The position numbers and the translations under genes were made by a program. From positions 214,931 to 278,930 of the forward strand of contig NW_004440347.1 in the NCBI RefSeq assembly GCF_000330505.1: 64,000 bases of DNA, written 5' to 3'. Shown here in pieces: positions 22,037 to 32,838 of the stretch. The notes under the pieces were generated by a model. That model was not told where the DNA came from, ran no database searches, and saw only the letters and a list, made by a program, of their open reading frames with translations. Each line of letters opens with the position of its first letter. The stretch's first letter is position 1. This DNA comes from Entamoeba invadens IP1. Its lineage: Eukaryota; Evosea; Mastigamoebida; Endamoebidae.

Positions 22037-23051
22037 TAAAATGAATATTTTAACAGAACATTAATAAGAGACACGTGTAAACATATGAAATTATTTGTCA
22101 TTATTCATATTTTAATTTGTATGTTAAAAACACATAAACAACATGATGGATTTATTATTGTAGTATCTATTACAATACTTAATATCTTAAAACAAAAAAA
22201 GATTCTCGATATTAAGCAGATAAAAAACAGATACAGTCTGTCTTTAAACGTTATCTGGTACCTTTTGAAACATAAAGATTGGCATATTTTAGGAAGCCGT
22301 CTTTAAAATCCATCTCAATCGTTTTGGTTTTTTTTATCACTTTTTATCTAATGCTTAATGTTTTGACAAAATTAAAGCTATCTTATGTCCACCAGATGAC
22401 GTTAAAAGACTGACTATATTAGAAATTGCGAATAGATATAATTGTGGTTTAAATGCTTATTTTGTAATATGTAATAATTGTGATTATTTTAATAAAAACT
22501 TGTGTTCAACTTATTAGTGAACACTAAATTGTTCACCAAGTTTTATATTATTATTATAATAAATCTGTTTTAAGCTATTATTATATTTTATTGTTATAAT
22601 TTTGGTTTTACTATTTTGACAAATCAAATGCATTTATCACCAAAAAATTACTTGTTTATATAGATTGCCAAATTCTTGATTTCAATACTATTAAGTTGGA
22701 TTTTTTTGTTCACAAAACCAAAAAAGTAAAAAAGAAAATAAGATTGTATTACGCTATTAAGTACTAATTATACGGGTTTTATATTTATAAAATCGGATTG
22801 GAACAAATTTTGATTGGATATAAAACCAAATCCAATAGAATACCAATCCGATAGAGTATCGACTGTACTAATTAAATTAAAACAAATTGATTCAAAGATA
22901 TTTAAACATAATATAAGACGTGTAAAACGACAATTATTTATCATTTTATTTAATAATTTAAGATGGTTAAAAAGATTTAAATAAAATTAATAACTGAGTT
23001 GTGAAATTAAATTTAATCAACACTTTTGTTTAAAAATCTTAATATCTTTTG

Positions 23052-24656
23052 TTATTCCTTTTCAAAAGGGAATCTTTCTGGTAAAAGACTTCCCAGCCAG
23101 TCAAGCGCATATTTAATTTCTTTAGTTGCTTCATTTTCGTTTCTCCAGTCTAATTCGTCATTCAAACAAATTGAATATGGTTCATAATGTTTTATGATCA
23201 TCATATTTCGAACATTATTGCGGTGTTCGTTACTCAATCCCCCATAAAAGCTATTATCCGACTCTTTGACGTAATTTCCAAGCTCCAAATTCTTGAGGTA
23301 GTGCATTGAAAAATATGGTATATTTATCGAAGTAACTTCCTCACTCTATTATTCGCGTTTCGATATCCTCGTGAATCCNNNNNNNNNNNNNNNNNNNNNN
23401 NNNNNNNNNNNNNNNNNNNNNNNNNNNNNNNNNNNNNNNNNNNNNNNNNNNNNNNNNNNNNNNNNNNNNNNNNNNNNNCGAGTTAACTTCCTCACTCTAT
23501 TTATTTCGCGTTTTCGATATTCCTCGTTGAATTCCGTTTCCATCAACTTTAAAACGCTTTTTCTCATAATGATTTCTACGTGTGTTTGGAAATAGTGTTT
23601 TTTCTCTTTATTAAACATAAACCTCCGATTAATGAATGTGTTTGTGTTGAATGTAGCATTATCCCATATTCTCGTTTTCGCTAATTGAGCATTTCCAGTG
23701 TTACCAGTAATATAAATATTAACTTTTTTATTATGATATAAGTAATTTAAAGGAATTGGTCTGGTCAATAAAACATCGTCATTAAAATACACAAAACACT
23801 CGCCAAGGTTCTTCACGTTGTGCAAATGCAATTCCAAGTTATCACTACTAAACACAGGCAAAAATTCCTTATTAATTATTTCTCGGTGAGAAACGACTTC
23901 CAAAGTATATTCTCCGTCTTTGAGTATGTAAACAGTTTCATTCAATGGACGCTTGAGAAAATTTGGTACTTGGTCGTCCGTGACGAGAAAATAATTTTTT
24001 ATATAAGGCGCAAACTTTCTGACACTTCTAAAAGAGTACAACAAAGTGTTGTAGTCTCTAAACTTGTTTGGGTCGTATGTGGAATTGGTGAATTTTTTTA
24101 ATTTGGTGATCCACGTCGGGTCTGTCCCGTTCACCCACAACCACAAAGCATCTATTTTACCATTACATTCTGTCGGTAAGTTCTCCAAATCTTTACTGTT
24201 AAATGGAGTATACCGTTTCGTTGACTTCTTGTGTTTTCTAAAATACCAACTGAGCTCTTGATTTGCAAAATTCTCTTGTTCGATTGTAGTCATTTTATTA
24301 AATTTTTCTTCTTCATAATTTTTTGTTGCTGTTTCACCGTTTTCTTCTTTTTTAAGTTTTGTATTATTAAAATTAAGGAGTTTCAACAGTTCTTCTTCTT
24401 CTTTCTTGGCTTTGATAAAATAGTCCGGATTTGCGTTTAAAAAAACAGTATTGAATGTTTTGAGTGAAGAGGGTGTAAAGATCGGTTTCTGGACAGCCAT
24501 TAATTCGGGAACGTCAACATGGACTATCCCAAATACGTTGTAATGAATTGTAAACCGGTCGATTCGTTGAGGAACAAATATAGTTGTTGTCAAAAAGAAC
24601 AGAAAAAATGAAAGAGAGAATAAGAATATTGTATTAATTAAATACATAACAACCAA
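23052..24656 (-). CDS. Stealth-family sugar-phosphate transferase, crossed by a scaffold gap
   Basis: A type II membrane protein: an N-terminal signal anchor at residues 5-27, then a charged stem, then the Stealth core. CR1 is at about 166-182 (KIDALWLWVNGTDP), CR2 at about 200-235 (DYNTLLYSFRSVRKFAPYIK, FLVTDDQVPNFL), CR3 at about 256-300 (HREIINKEFLPVFSSDNLE, CFVYFNDDVLL). After the gap the frame at 23306-23052 carries a CR4-like piece (YEPYSICLNDELDWRNE). The family includes GlcNAc-1-phosphotransferase alpha/beta (GNPTAB) and bacterial capsule enzymes, which move a sugar phosphate from a UDP-sugar onto a glycan. A Golgi location is inferred. The 100-N gap at 23379-23478 looks artificial: the sequence on both sides repeats (see findings). 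Confidence 0.85.
23379..23478. other. Scaffold gap (100 N)
   Basis: Exactly 100 N, a placeholder length. The bases at 23329-23378 repeat those at 23479-23536 with dropped homopolymer bases, so the contigs overlap. Confidence 0.98.
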
Positions 24657-25736
24657 TTGGCTTTTGAGTTGTCAAATAGGTTTTATTTGATTTGTTTTTA
24701 CTTATTTCATTACTATTGTTTTCCTACAGACAAATTTATTTGGTGTTTAAATTTTTGTCTCAAAAAACCAATTTTTATAAATTCATTCACAACAAGAAAC
24801 AATCGAAAAAGTGAGTGTTGTTTTTTTATTATAAATTCCCGAAATATAAGATTTTTTTATGTAAAAATTAGATTTTTTAAAAATTAATTCAAAATTCGAA
24901 TAAAACTACACTCATTTCTTTGTTTTTATTTTATTAACTATTTAAGTATAATTTGTTTACTATTCAACGAATTCTAAAAATATTACATTTAAAATAATAT
25001 TATTGTAAACATCTAAAAAAACAATTTTTTTTTGTTTTTTTTGTCTTTTTTTTCCATTTTTTTTTATTAAAAAACCCATAAAATAGTTTTTAGAAACCAT
25101 ATTTATAGTTTGCTGGTCGTTTTTTCCAAAGTTTGTATGTGTTGAAAAATAATCCCAGTTTAGTGTTAAATTATTGCATGGTTAAATAAAAGTTGTAGAA
25201 AAATTATTATCTTTAGTAAAGACTATTATGAAAAATTAATTAAAAGTGCTTTTGTCAAACCATAATTATTGAGCTAAATATTAAGTTAATATCCATGAAA
25301 AAGCACATAAAAACAGTTATAACAAACAAAAAATTTATAATAAATATAAAAACAATTTATTAAAAAATTTTTACTAAAAAATAAGTTTTGTATTTTTTAA
25401 CTTTTTTAATTTATTTATAGTCAGTCTGAAAACGTTGTCCACTCTCCAACGTTGTCCAGGCATTTTTGGACCATCAAAACTGGAATATTTCGGGAAACGA
25501 TTCGAAACAATCCCAAAACATCGTTTCATAATTTTTACCGGGATTTGATCGTTTTACCCAATTCCTAAATTTTTCAACATATTTTGTGTAAAATTTTGTC
25601 AAATGGACAACGTTTTACAAGCAAAAACATTTTTAGATAGACTTTAGTATTAAAAAATTTAAAACATTGTATTTTAAACAATCAAAACAAATTTCAAAAA
25701 CAGTGAATTAATTGTTTTCGTCTTTCACAAACATTT
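24657..25736. other. AT-rich intergenic region with a small inverted-repeat element
   Basis: Noncoding, very AT-rich to about 25420. From 25421 to about 25640 it is less AT-rich and contains the repeat listed separately. The flank is upstream of the Stealth gene and downstream of the intact TMK gene. Confidence 0.5.
25421..25640. repeat. Short repeat with inverted AACGTTGTCC motifs, possible MITE or transposon end
   Basis: AAAACGTTGTCC at 25429-25440 is followed by a direct copy AACGTTGTCC at 25448-25457 and by an inverted copy GGACAACGTTTT at 25605-25616. The block starts with CAGTCTG (25421), in the style of pogo/Tigger ends, but I could not define a matching right end or a TA duplication. 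Confidence 0.4.
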
Positions 25737-28700
25737 TTATTGAATTTTAGAGAAAATGGTTTCGAGTCTTTTCACAATTTCATCGCATAAAATACGCTTT
25801 TGAGGTTCGATATCCCACATATTATTAATCATTTCTTGTGTTTCAATGCTAAAATTTTCATTGTAAGTGAGGTGATTTCCTTTCCCAACAAAGTCTGCTA
25901 TTTCCCATGGATATTTGAATGTACTTTTAGCAAATGGTTCTGCCCATCCAATGATTTCAAAGAATGAAATTGCAAGAGAATAAATATCTGACGGCGTTTT
26001 GTATTTTTGTCCATTAAGCAATTCAGGTGCCATGTATTTTGGTGTTCCGATACCCCTTGTGAATGTCATATTAGTCATCATCATATTAATATTTCTGCTC
26101 GACCCAAAATCAGTCAATTTGCCGTTCACAACATCATTTGGGTTCAATGAGAATATCAACACGTTGTCTGGCTTGATGTCTCTGTGGAGGATCCCGTTTT
26201 TGTGTAAATAGGACATCCCCTTTGTTGCGTCTAAACACAATTTGATACGCAGTTTCATATCGACGTCTTTTGCTTCTTTGTTTTTCAGCATATCCAACAC
26301 AGACCCAAACTCAGCAAATTCAGTGACCATACATATCTTTTTAGGAATGAATACAGCGCCATAGAAGTGGACGATATAATCGTCGTGGAATTTTGACAGC
26401 ATTGACACTTCCTTCTCAAATTCAGCCATTTGGTCTTTTGCGTCGGTGGCGTTTTTCATCTTCTTAATTGCAACTGTATTCCCTCCAAATTTACCTTTGA
26501 AGACAACACCAAACGATCCTTCGCCGAGTTTCTTCTCCTCAATTAAACTTTCTGGATCAAGTCGTGTTGATATTTTAGTGATGTACTTGAAGTCCGTCTG
26601 ATGTGTACATGTTTTGGCGTCACTTGAGAAGATGACGTAATTGATCACAAAACTACTTTCCATATTCGAGTTGCACAGTGGCGTCAAAAAGAGACTGAAC
26701 TCGCACCCGTAATTTGGAGGAATTGTTATTATCTGTGGCTCAATACTAATATTGTACTTCTCAATGTTTTTTGTGGTGAATTGAATCTTCACGTGGTGGG
26801 GTGTTGTGTTGCCAATAGAAAACAGATTTTTAATTTCTTTGTTGACATCAATTTCGTCTTCGTCCAAGTCATCATCTGTGATCAAAAATCCTTCGTTTTT
26901 GGTGTGAATTGTCAGACCATCTGCCATTTCAACAAAAGTCATATTTGTGTATTTCAATTTGAAGAGTGTGAGTTCATTTGAATCTTTTCTGTATTTACTG
27001 AATTTGGTCATAACAAAGAAGACCAACACTATGACCAACACGAGAATTGAAATGACAATGACAACTATAAGAAGTATCAGCCACCACACGGCCGTCTTCG
27101 AACAATACGTGCCATCGTCACTCGGTGAATACCAAAATGTACACAACGAACATTTTGAGTCTTTTGTTTTTGTGCACTTTGTGATGTTATAATAACTTAC
27201 ACACATGGTGCTTTTGAGTACAAACGTGTCATCACACGATGTGCACCGAGTCGGTTCTGAACACTTTGCACACCCTTCAACACACTTCTGACACTCATTT
27301 CCATTGACTGTGTAATACCCGTCTTTACACAATGAACAACCACTTTCAGTCACTTCAACGGCACACGTCGTTATCGAAGAGCGCGGAAGACAATCACCAT
27401 TACTCGTTTTGTAGTTTGTTACATTGCATTTAATACATGAGTTCTCTGTCAGACACTCGCCACATTTTACATCACAATGTGCACAATCAGCTCCCTTCTT
27501 GTAATACCCAACTTTGCACTCCAAACAGCCATTCCCATTTGGCACCTTTCGTGCACAAGTGTCATTCAACGCGTCATTCGATTTGCAGATGTGGTCACTC
27601 AAAAAGAAACCATCTACACACGACAGGCACATCGTCGAATTCAAACAACTTTCACAATTTGAGTTGCACGTGTCACATTTGTGTGTCAATACATTCAGGA
27701 AGGTATTTCCATCACACCTGATACACCCAACCGGAGTTGCTGTTCCACAGTTCACATCAACTTTTGATGGGTCAACACAACTCGCATCGCCATCATATGA
27801 GTACTTTGAAGAACATTCGACACATATACCATTCACATACTTCACGCAGTTGTCTATTTGTGGTGCACACTTCCCATTCTCTTCGTTGTTTATTCCACTT
27901 GAGCACTCGTTTTTGACACAAACACTACCATCTTCTTTCACATAATACGTCGCATCACACTTCTCCGTGGTTTTGAATGAACACAACAAACTTCCTTCGT
28001 TGTCGGTTGTGCAGTCGTTACAAGTGTTGTTTTGTACATAAAACCCATTTTTGCATTCAACCACATTAGAAAGACTGTGAACAGCAACATTGCTGTTGAC
28101 AACACTGCAAACGCTATTGGTATTGATCAGTGTCGTGTTTGTTATATCACACATTCTGCACTCTGACGGAACGCCGACTTTTATCTGGCAATTTCCGTTG
28201 TCTTCGGTGATGGCAACACAATTGTTACCTTCAAACACAAAACCATCTTTACATCGAAGACATTTATCTTTTGTGAATGAAAGACAGTTTGTGTATTCTT
28301 CACATGTGTTTGATTTGGTATTGTATGTCAAATTCTCTTTGCATTTTATACAATTACCTTTGTCACCATCACACATCACACAATTCACAACTTGACATGC
28401 TGCACATCTCCAATCGGTGGTTTTACCACCATCAATACATGGTATATGATTTTGACAGATGAATATCCCGTTTTGGAAGTACCCCGACTTGCACGACGTG
28501 TTATTGTATTCAAACCCTTTTTCTGCAACAAGAAATATGTTTTTTGTGATTGTAGAATTATCTAAAACTATTAGTTTGTCAGATTCCATCTCAATCTCAA
28601 TAAAATCAGTGAGTGACAAATCGTATTTTTGGTTTCCAATTACAATCACATTTTCTTCGTTTTCTGCGCTTTTAACAATTGAATTCTGTTTTGGCGTATC

Positions 28701-29702
28701 TACTTTGACTTTCATTTGATAAAAAGTGTCAATGGGTGTGATGTATGCATCAGTGAGTGGGCAATAACTTTCGATGTAATATGGCACTTGTGTGTCTTCA
28801 GTGTGGTTTACATGACAATATATCTTATTTGAAGCACCATACCGTAATAGGTGACCTTCTAAAAGTACTTTGAATGGGGTTGTGTACAATGTCGTGTCAA
28901 GTGTGTTGTTTGTGTATAAAAAGTCGAAATCGCCTTCGTGTTGAAAAGCAGCAAACCCAGTTATTGTAACTGTGTTCAATACAAAAAAGAGTGGAAGATC
29001 TTTGATTGTTCTCTCTGTGGAGACTTTAAATGTGTCTATCAAAGTTAAAATGAGATTCTCGGTTTGAATTGTACTTCGATTATCAGCATTAAATTCTCTT
29101 GTTAATTCAAACGATTTTGATACAAAATTAATACGTTGTGTTGAACTTGATATTTTGAAAATATCTTTAGTTAATTTAAAAATAAAAGCACCAAGCAACT
29201 CAACGTGTGAATTTTCATTGATGGTAATTTGACTACCAACTTTATTTGAAAACATGTTTAAACAAGAAAGTCTTGATTTTCCTGAAAGTGTAGTTGGGGA
29301 TGCACCACCACTTAAAGTTATATTACCTTTCACCAAAATTCTCGAATTGTCAGAAAAATACAAAATGGAAGAACTTATTTCCAATTGATTAGTATTTACA
29401 ATAGAGTCACCAGTTGCATTACATGTACTTTCATACTCCAATTTAAACAATTCAGAAACATTTAAAATGCAATTTGTTTCGAGTGTGATTTGTCCTCCTG
29501 AAAGTTCTAAATTTTTTTCTGTTTTCAAAATCGAGCCAGTCGTCATTTGTAAGTTAATGGATGAAATTGTTACCGACTCGGCATATTCACACGCATCATT
29601 CTCAACCAAGACAATGTCTATTTTAGTTTCTTCCGTTATACTTTCTGGACATGTCGATAACGTTAATACAATAAACACAAATATAAAAAACAATCTTGTC
29701 AT
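25737..29702 (-). CDS. Transmembrane protein kinase (TMK), intact, CXXC-rich ectodomain
   Basis: 1321 residues without interruption. A signal peptide (LFFIFVFIVLTLS) at 1-16 is followed by a beta-rich region to about 400, then CXXC repeats from about 410 to 865, a membrane segment (about 870-897, AVWWLILLIVVIVISILVLV), a juxtamembrane beta domain, and a kinase domain from about 1045 to 1315. The glycine loop GEGSFGVVFKG is at about 1060, VAIKKMK near 1077, HRDIKPDNV near 1172, DFGSS near 1198, APELL near 1226 and SDIYSLA follows; all catalytic residues are present. TMKs are a large Entamoeba receptor-kinase family of tyrosine-kinase-like type that signal at the plasma membrane. Its dead paralogue lies at 8695-13108. 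Confidence 0.93.
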   Translation of the reverse strand: MTRLFFIFVFIVLTLSTCPESITEETKIDIVLVENDACEYAESVTISSINLQMTTGSILKTEKNLELSGGQITLETNCILNVSELFKLEYESTCNATGDSIVNTNQLEISSSILYFSDNSRILVKGNITLSGGASPTTLSGKSRLSCLNMFSNKVGSQITINENSHVELLGAFIFKLTKDIFKISSSTQRINFVSKSFELTREFNADNRSTIQTENLILTLIDTFKVSTERTIKDLPLFFVLNTVTITGFAAFQHEGDFDFLYTNNTLDTTLYTTPFKVLLEGHLLRYGASNKIYCHVNHTEDTQVPYYIESYCPLTDAYITPIDTFYQMKVKVDTPKQNSIVKSAENEENVIVIGNQKYDLSLTDFIEIEMESDKLIVLDNSTITKNIFLVAEKGFEYNNTSCKSGYFQNGIFICQNHIPCIDGGKTTDWRCAACQVVNCVMCDGDKGNCIKCKENLTYNTKSNTCEEYTNCLSFTKDKCLRCKDGFVFEGNNCVAITEDNGNCQIKVGVPSECRMCDITNTTLINTNSVCSVVNSNVAVHSLSNVVECKNGFYVQNNTCNDCTTDNEGSLLCSFKTTEKCDATYYVKEDGSVCVKNECSSGINNEENGKCAPQIDNCVKYVNGICVECSSKYSYDGDASCVDPSKVDVNCGTATPVGCIRCDGNTFLNVLTHKCDTCNSNCESCLNSTMCLSCVDGFFLSDHICKSNDALNDTCARKVPNGNGCLECKVGYYKKGADCAHCDVKCGECLTENSCIKCNVTNYKTSNGDCLPRSSITTCAVEVTESGCSLCKDGYYTVNGNECQKCVEGCAKCSEPTRCTSCDDTFVLKSTMCVSYYNITKCTKTKDSKCSLCTFWYSPSDDGTYCSKTAVWWLILLIVVIVISILVLVIVLVFFVMTKFSKYRKDSNELTLFKLKYTNMTFVEMADGLTIHTKNEGFLITDDDLDEDEIDVNKEIKNLFSIGNTTPHHVKIQFTTKNIEKYNISIEPQIITIPPNYGCEFSLFLTPLCNSNMESSFVINYVIFSSDAKTCTHQTDFKYITKISTRLDPESLIEEKKLGEGSFGVVFKGKFGGNTVAIKKMKNATDAKDQMAEFEKEVSMLSKFHDDYIVHFYGAVFIPKKICMVTEFAEFGSVLDMLKNKEAKDVDMKLRIKLCLDATKGMSYLHKNGILHRDIKPDNVLIFSLNPNDVVNGKLTDFGSSRNINMMMTNMTFTRGIGTPKYMAPELLNGQKYKTPSDIYSLAISFFEIIGWAEPFAKSTFKYPWEIADFVGKGNHLTYNENFSIETQEMINNMWDIEPQKRILCDEIVKRLETIFSKIQ

Positions 29703-32700
29703 ATATATTTGTATTTTTTAGATACTCTCAAACTATTCAATGTAAAGAGTTTGATGCTTTAATTATCTTTTGAGACTTTTTTACAATTATTATTTCTATT
29801 AAATAATACACACAACCATAATTCATCATATTAAAAACCATATTTTATTTATTAATTTATTATAAATTATAATTAATAAACCATTTATTTAACAATATTT
29901 TATAACTCATTATGATAGAACTATTTAATATTAACAACAAACGTTATTGTATTTTTATATATATATATAACAAAGAATTTATATTTATTAAACACCCAAA
30001 TTGTTACAGAATTTTTGTTTTACATGAAAATTCAACTCAAGATGTTGGTTTCATCATTAATTTTGTTTTTCATAAAAAAAATTAGATATGGTTAGTATTG
30101 AATTTAACTTAAAATTAATTAATTTAATAGTTAAATTTTAGGTTGCTTAACACAACAAAAGTGCACTAAAGTGGTGTAAAAATATAATTGTACAACAAAA
30201 CTGTTATTTATTTGAATAATTTCCTGTTTGTTTACTTTATAATCAACCAATATTTTTTTTGTTGTATAATTCCTTATTGATAAATTTCGATGAAATACAA
30301 ATTATTAGTTTATAAATAACCACATTTTTGAGTTAATCATTTAACACAAACATAATATTAAGACATGGTTTAAAAATATACAACCAAAATTACTGAAAAG
30401 AATAATTAGATAAAAATAGACCATTAAAACGACAAAAACTACTTTTGTGTTACTTATTAATTTTTTAGTATATTTACTATTCTAACAAACAAGTAAGTAA
30501 AACTAATCTAACAAACTAAAAAAATAAAAAATGTAAAAAACATTTTATTTACAGTTTTGTTTTTTTGTTGTTTAATTTTAATTATTTTAAAAATTATTTT
30601 GAAAATGTTATGATTTTTAAGGTTGACGGAAAAAAAAGTAAAATTTATTTTACCTGTTCCAGTATAAAGTATAAAATTTATAGTTTTATACCAAAATAAA
30701 TAAAAACATTTTTTAAATAATTTTTTAAAAAATTTTAACACGTTCAAAACAGAAACGTAATAATAATAAGTTTTTATTTTTTTCTGTTACCTAAACCCTT
30801 TTTTTGCCTTTATACACAAAACAAATTTTTGTTATTTTTTATTTATTTTTTTATCAACTCAAATTTGAATTGTATATTTTATAGTCACACAAATAAACAT
30901 GAATGAGTTTGTTTGTGCAAAACAAGAGCAAAGCATTAGAAAGAAAAATGGGGTCTAATGATGGTTTAATATATTTGGTTGTTTTTTATAATAAAAAAGT
31001 ATATTGTCATTTGATTATAAAGATATTGGTGTTTATATTGTCGTTATATTTGTTAATGTGACTATTTGACATTGTTTGTCATAAAGTGGATTGACGATGT
31101 AGCGTTTTTATATTAAATGTTGAAACACAATAAAGCGATATGAAATTTTATCCAAAAAGATTATTTTTGATCAATCTTAATAAATTGAGTTCTCATTTGT
31201 TAGTTATTTTAAGTAAAATAAAACTGACTATTGGCCGGTTTGGGTTAGAAAGGGGTTTTGAAATAAAAATAATAAAAAAATGATTTAGACAATTTCTTTT
31301 TTACTTATTTTTCTTCTTATAAAAAAGTTTTGGGTTGTGAAAGTGTTAATGATTTTGTTAACTTTTATGAAAATATAAAATAATATATATAAATATTTAT
31401 TTACAAATATTTATATAACAATATAAATACATTTTAAACAATTACATAACACAGTCATTAATATAACGAAATGTCAAAAAACACAACTAATAGATTTATG
31501 ACTGTGTCAAAATAAATGTTATTATAAATGTCAAATATTATTAAATTTTGATTGTGTTATATACCAATTTTTGATTAAAAAATTTTAACACTGTCAAATA
31601 AAAATTAACAAAAAAAAACAACCAAACGTGAAAAAAATATATATTTCAATTCACAAAAATTTATTTTCAGGTCACATTTTAAATACAGATATTGTCATAT
31701 AAATTCTTCTATACAACACTTACAGTTTATAAATCATAAATGTTGACTGTTACACGTTTCATAATTTATTTATAAAAACTGGTAGATATATACAATAGTT
31801 CATACAAATCTTGTTTTTACATTGGTTATTGCATTAATAACACTTCTTCTTTTTGCTACATTGATTTTGGTAAGATATAATTATACATTTTATGATTACT
31901 ACAACACTACTACACCACACATTTAACACCCTCTTTGCACATGTAATTGAAATTACTATACTTACAACAAATTTGACATATTAAATTTAAAAAGACCACA
32001 TTATAAACGACTCGAATAAACAAAAACAAGAATATATGAAACACTCAAAAATATATCCATGAATAACTTTAAAAATCCCATATATTGTCAAACACGATTT
32101 TTACAATGTGTATTTAAAAATTACAATATCAACATATCAACGCAGAACAATGTTAGTTGGAAATTAAACAGCCAAAAATGTCGCTGTAATAATCATAGTA
32201 ATTACAATAACAAAAAAAGAAATTATTCACCGACAATTTTTGACGTCACACCACAAACATAAAATGGTTACACCATCACTACATTTAACTTGAATTTATT
32301 TTTATTGAATGTTTTGCACAAAACTAGCATAAATTATTCAAAAAACAATATTGTTGTTTTTTGTATTATCACAATTAAAATTAAGAATATTGGTATGCTG
32401 TCTGAGTGTTTGACTTTTTTGTTATTAATGATAGTCATTTTGTGAAAATTGTATATTTTAAATTGCATCTCATTTATTTTATGTTTAGATTTTGTTGAAT
32501 TATGATGATAAAATAGTTAAATTAAGTCTATATTATAATTATATTCTAACAAATAAAAATCAATTCATTTATTTCACAATAGCTAATTTAATGTTTCTAA
32601 TTATTTACTATCATCCACATATTGTGAAATATTTTAAAATAACAATAAAAAAATACCAAAAATAATTTAAAAAGTATTAATAATATACTATAATAATATA

Positions 32701-32838
32701 TTAAAATAATATAGATTAAATAAACTTCAACTCAAAACATCACACTCAAATTAATAAACAATTATTCTATTTTTTATAAAAACCAAAACCTCATAACTCA
32801 GAATATAAAGTTCCAACAACTTTTAAAGACAAAAGAAG
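29703..32838. other. Long AT-rich intergenic region
   Basis: About 3.1 kb with no supported gene. The only feature noticed is a perfect 10-bp inverted repeat ACACAGTCAT/ATGACTGTGT at 31449-31458 and 31498-31507. The intact TMK (minus) and the VIT/vWA gene (plus) diverge from it, so it holds both promoters. Confidence 0.5.

Larger units (their letters stand above)
20332..22865. mobile_element. pogo/Tigger-like element split by a nested insertion
   Basis: The left end CAGTCGATACTCTATCGG at 20332 and its complement ending at 22865 form a 23-bp terminal inverted repeat flanked by TA on both sides (20330-20331 and 22866-22867). The sequence CAGTCGAT...TCGGAT is in the style of pogo/Tigger ends. 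The interior is interrupted by another complete element at 20473-22036, so only about 140 bp of the left part and 830 bp of the right part remain. The right part keeps a remnant frame at 22085-22306 with a helix-turn-helix-like stretch (ILDIKQIKNRYSLS) reminiscent of CENP-B/pogo N-termini, followed by a similar piece in another frame (DDVKRLTILEIANRY). No DDE catalytic core is left. Confidence 0.75.

Noticed and set aside
22085..22306. 73-codon frame as a functional gene
   Set aside because: It is inside the right remnant of the split pogo-like element and resembles only a helix-turn-helix piece of a transposase.
26000..28720. Several plus-strand open frames opposite the intact TMK gene
   Set aside because: They are antisense shadows of the Cys- and His-rich coding strand.
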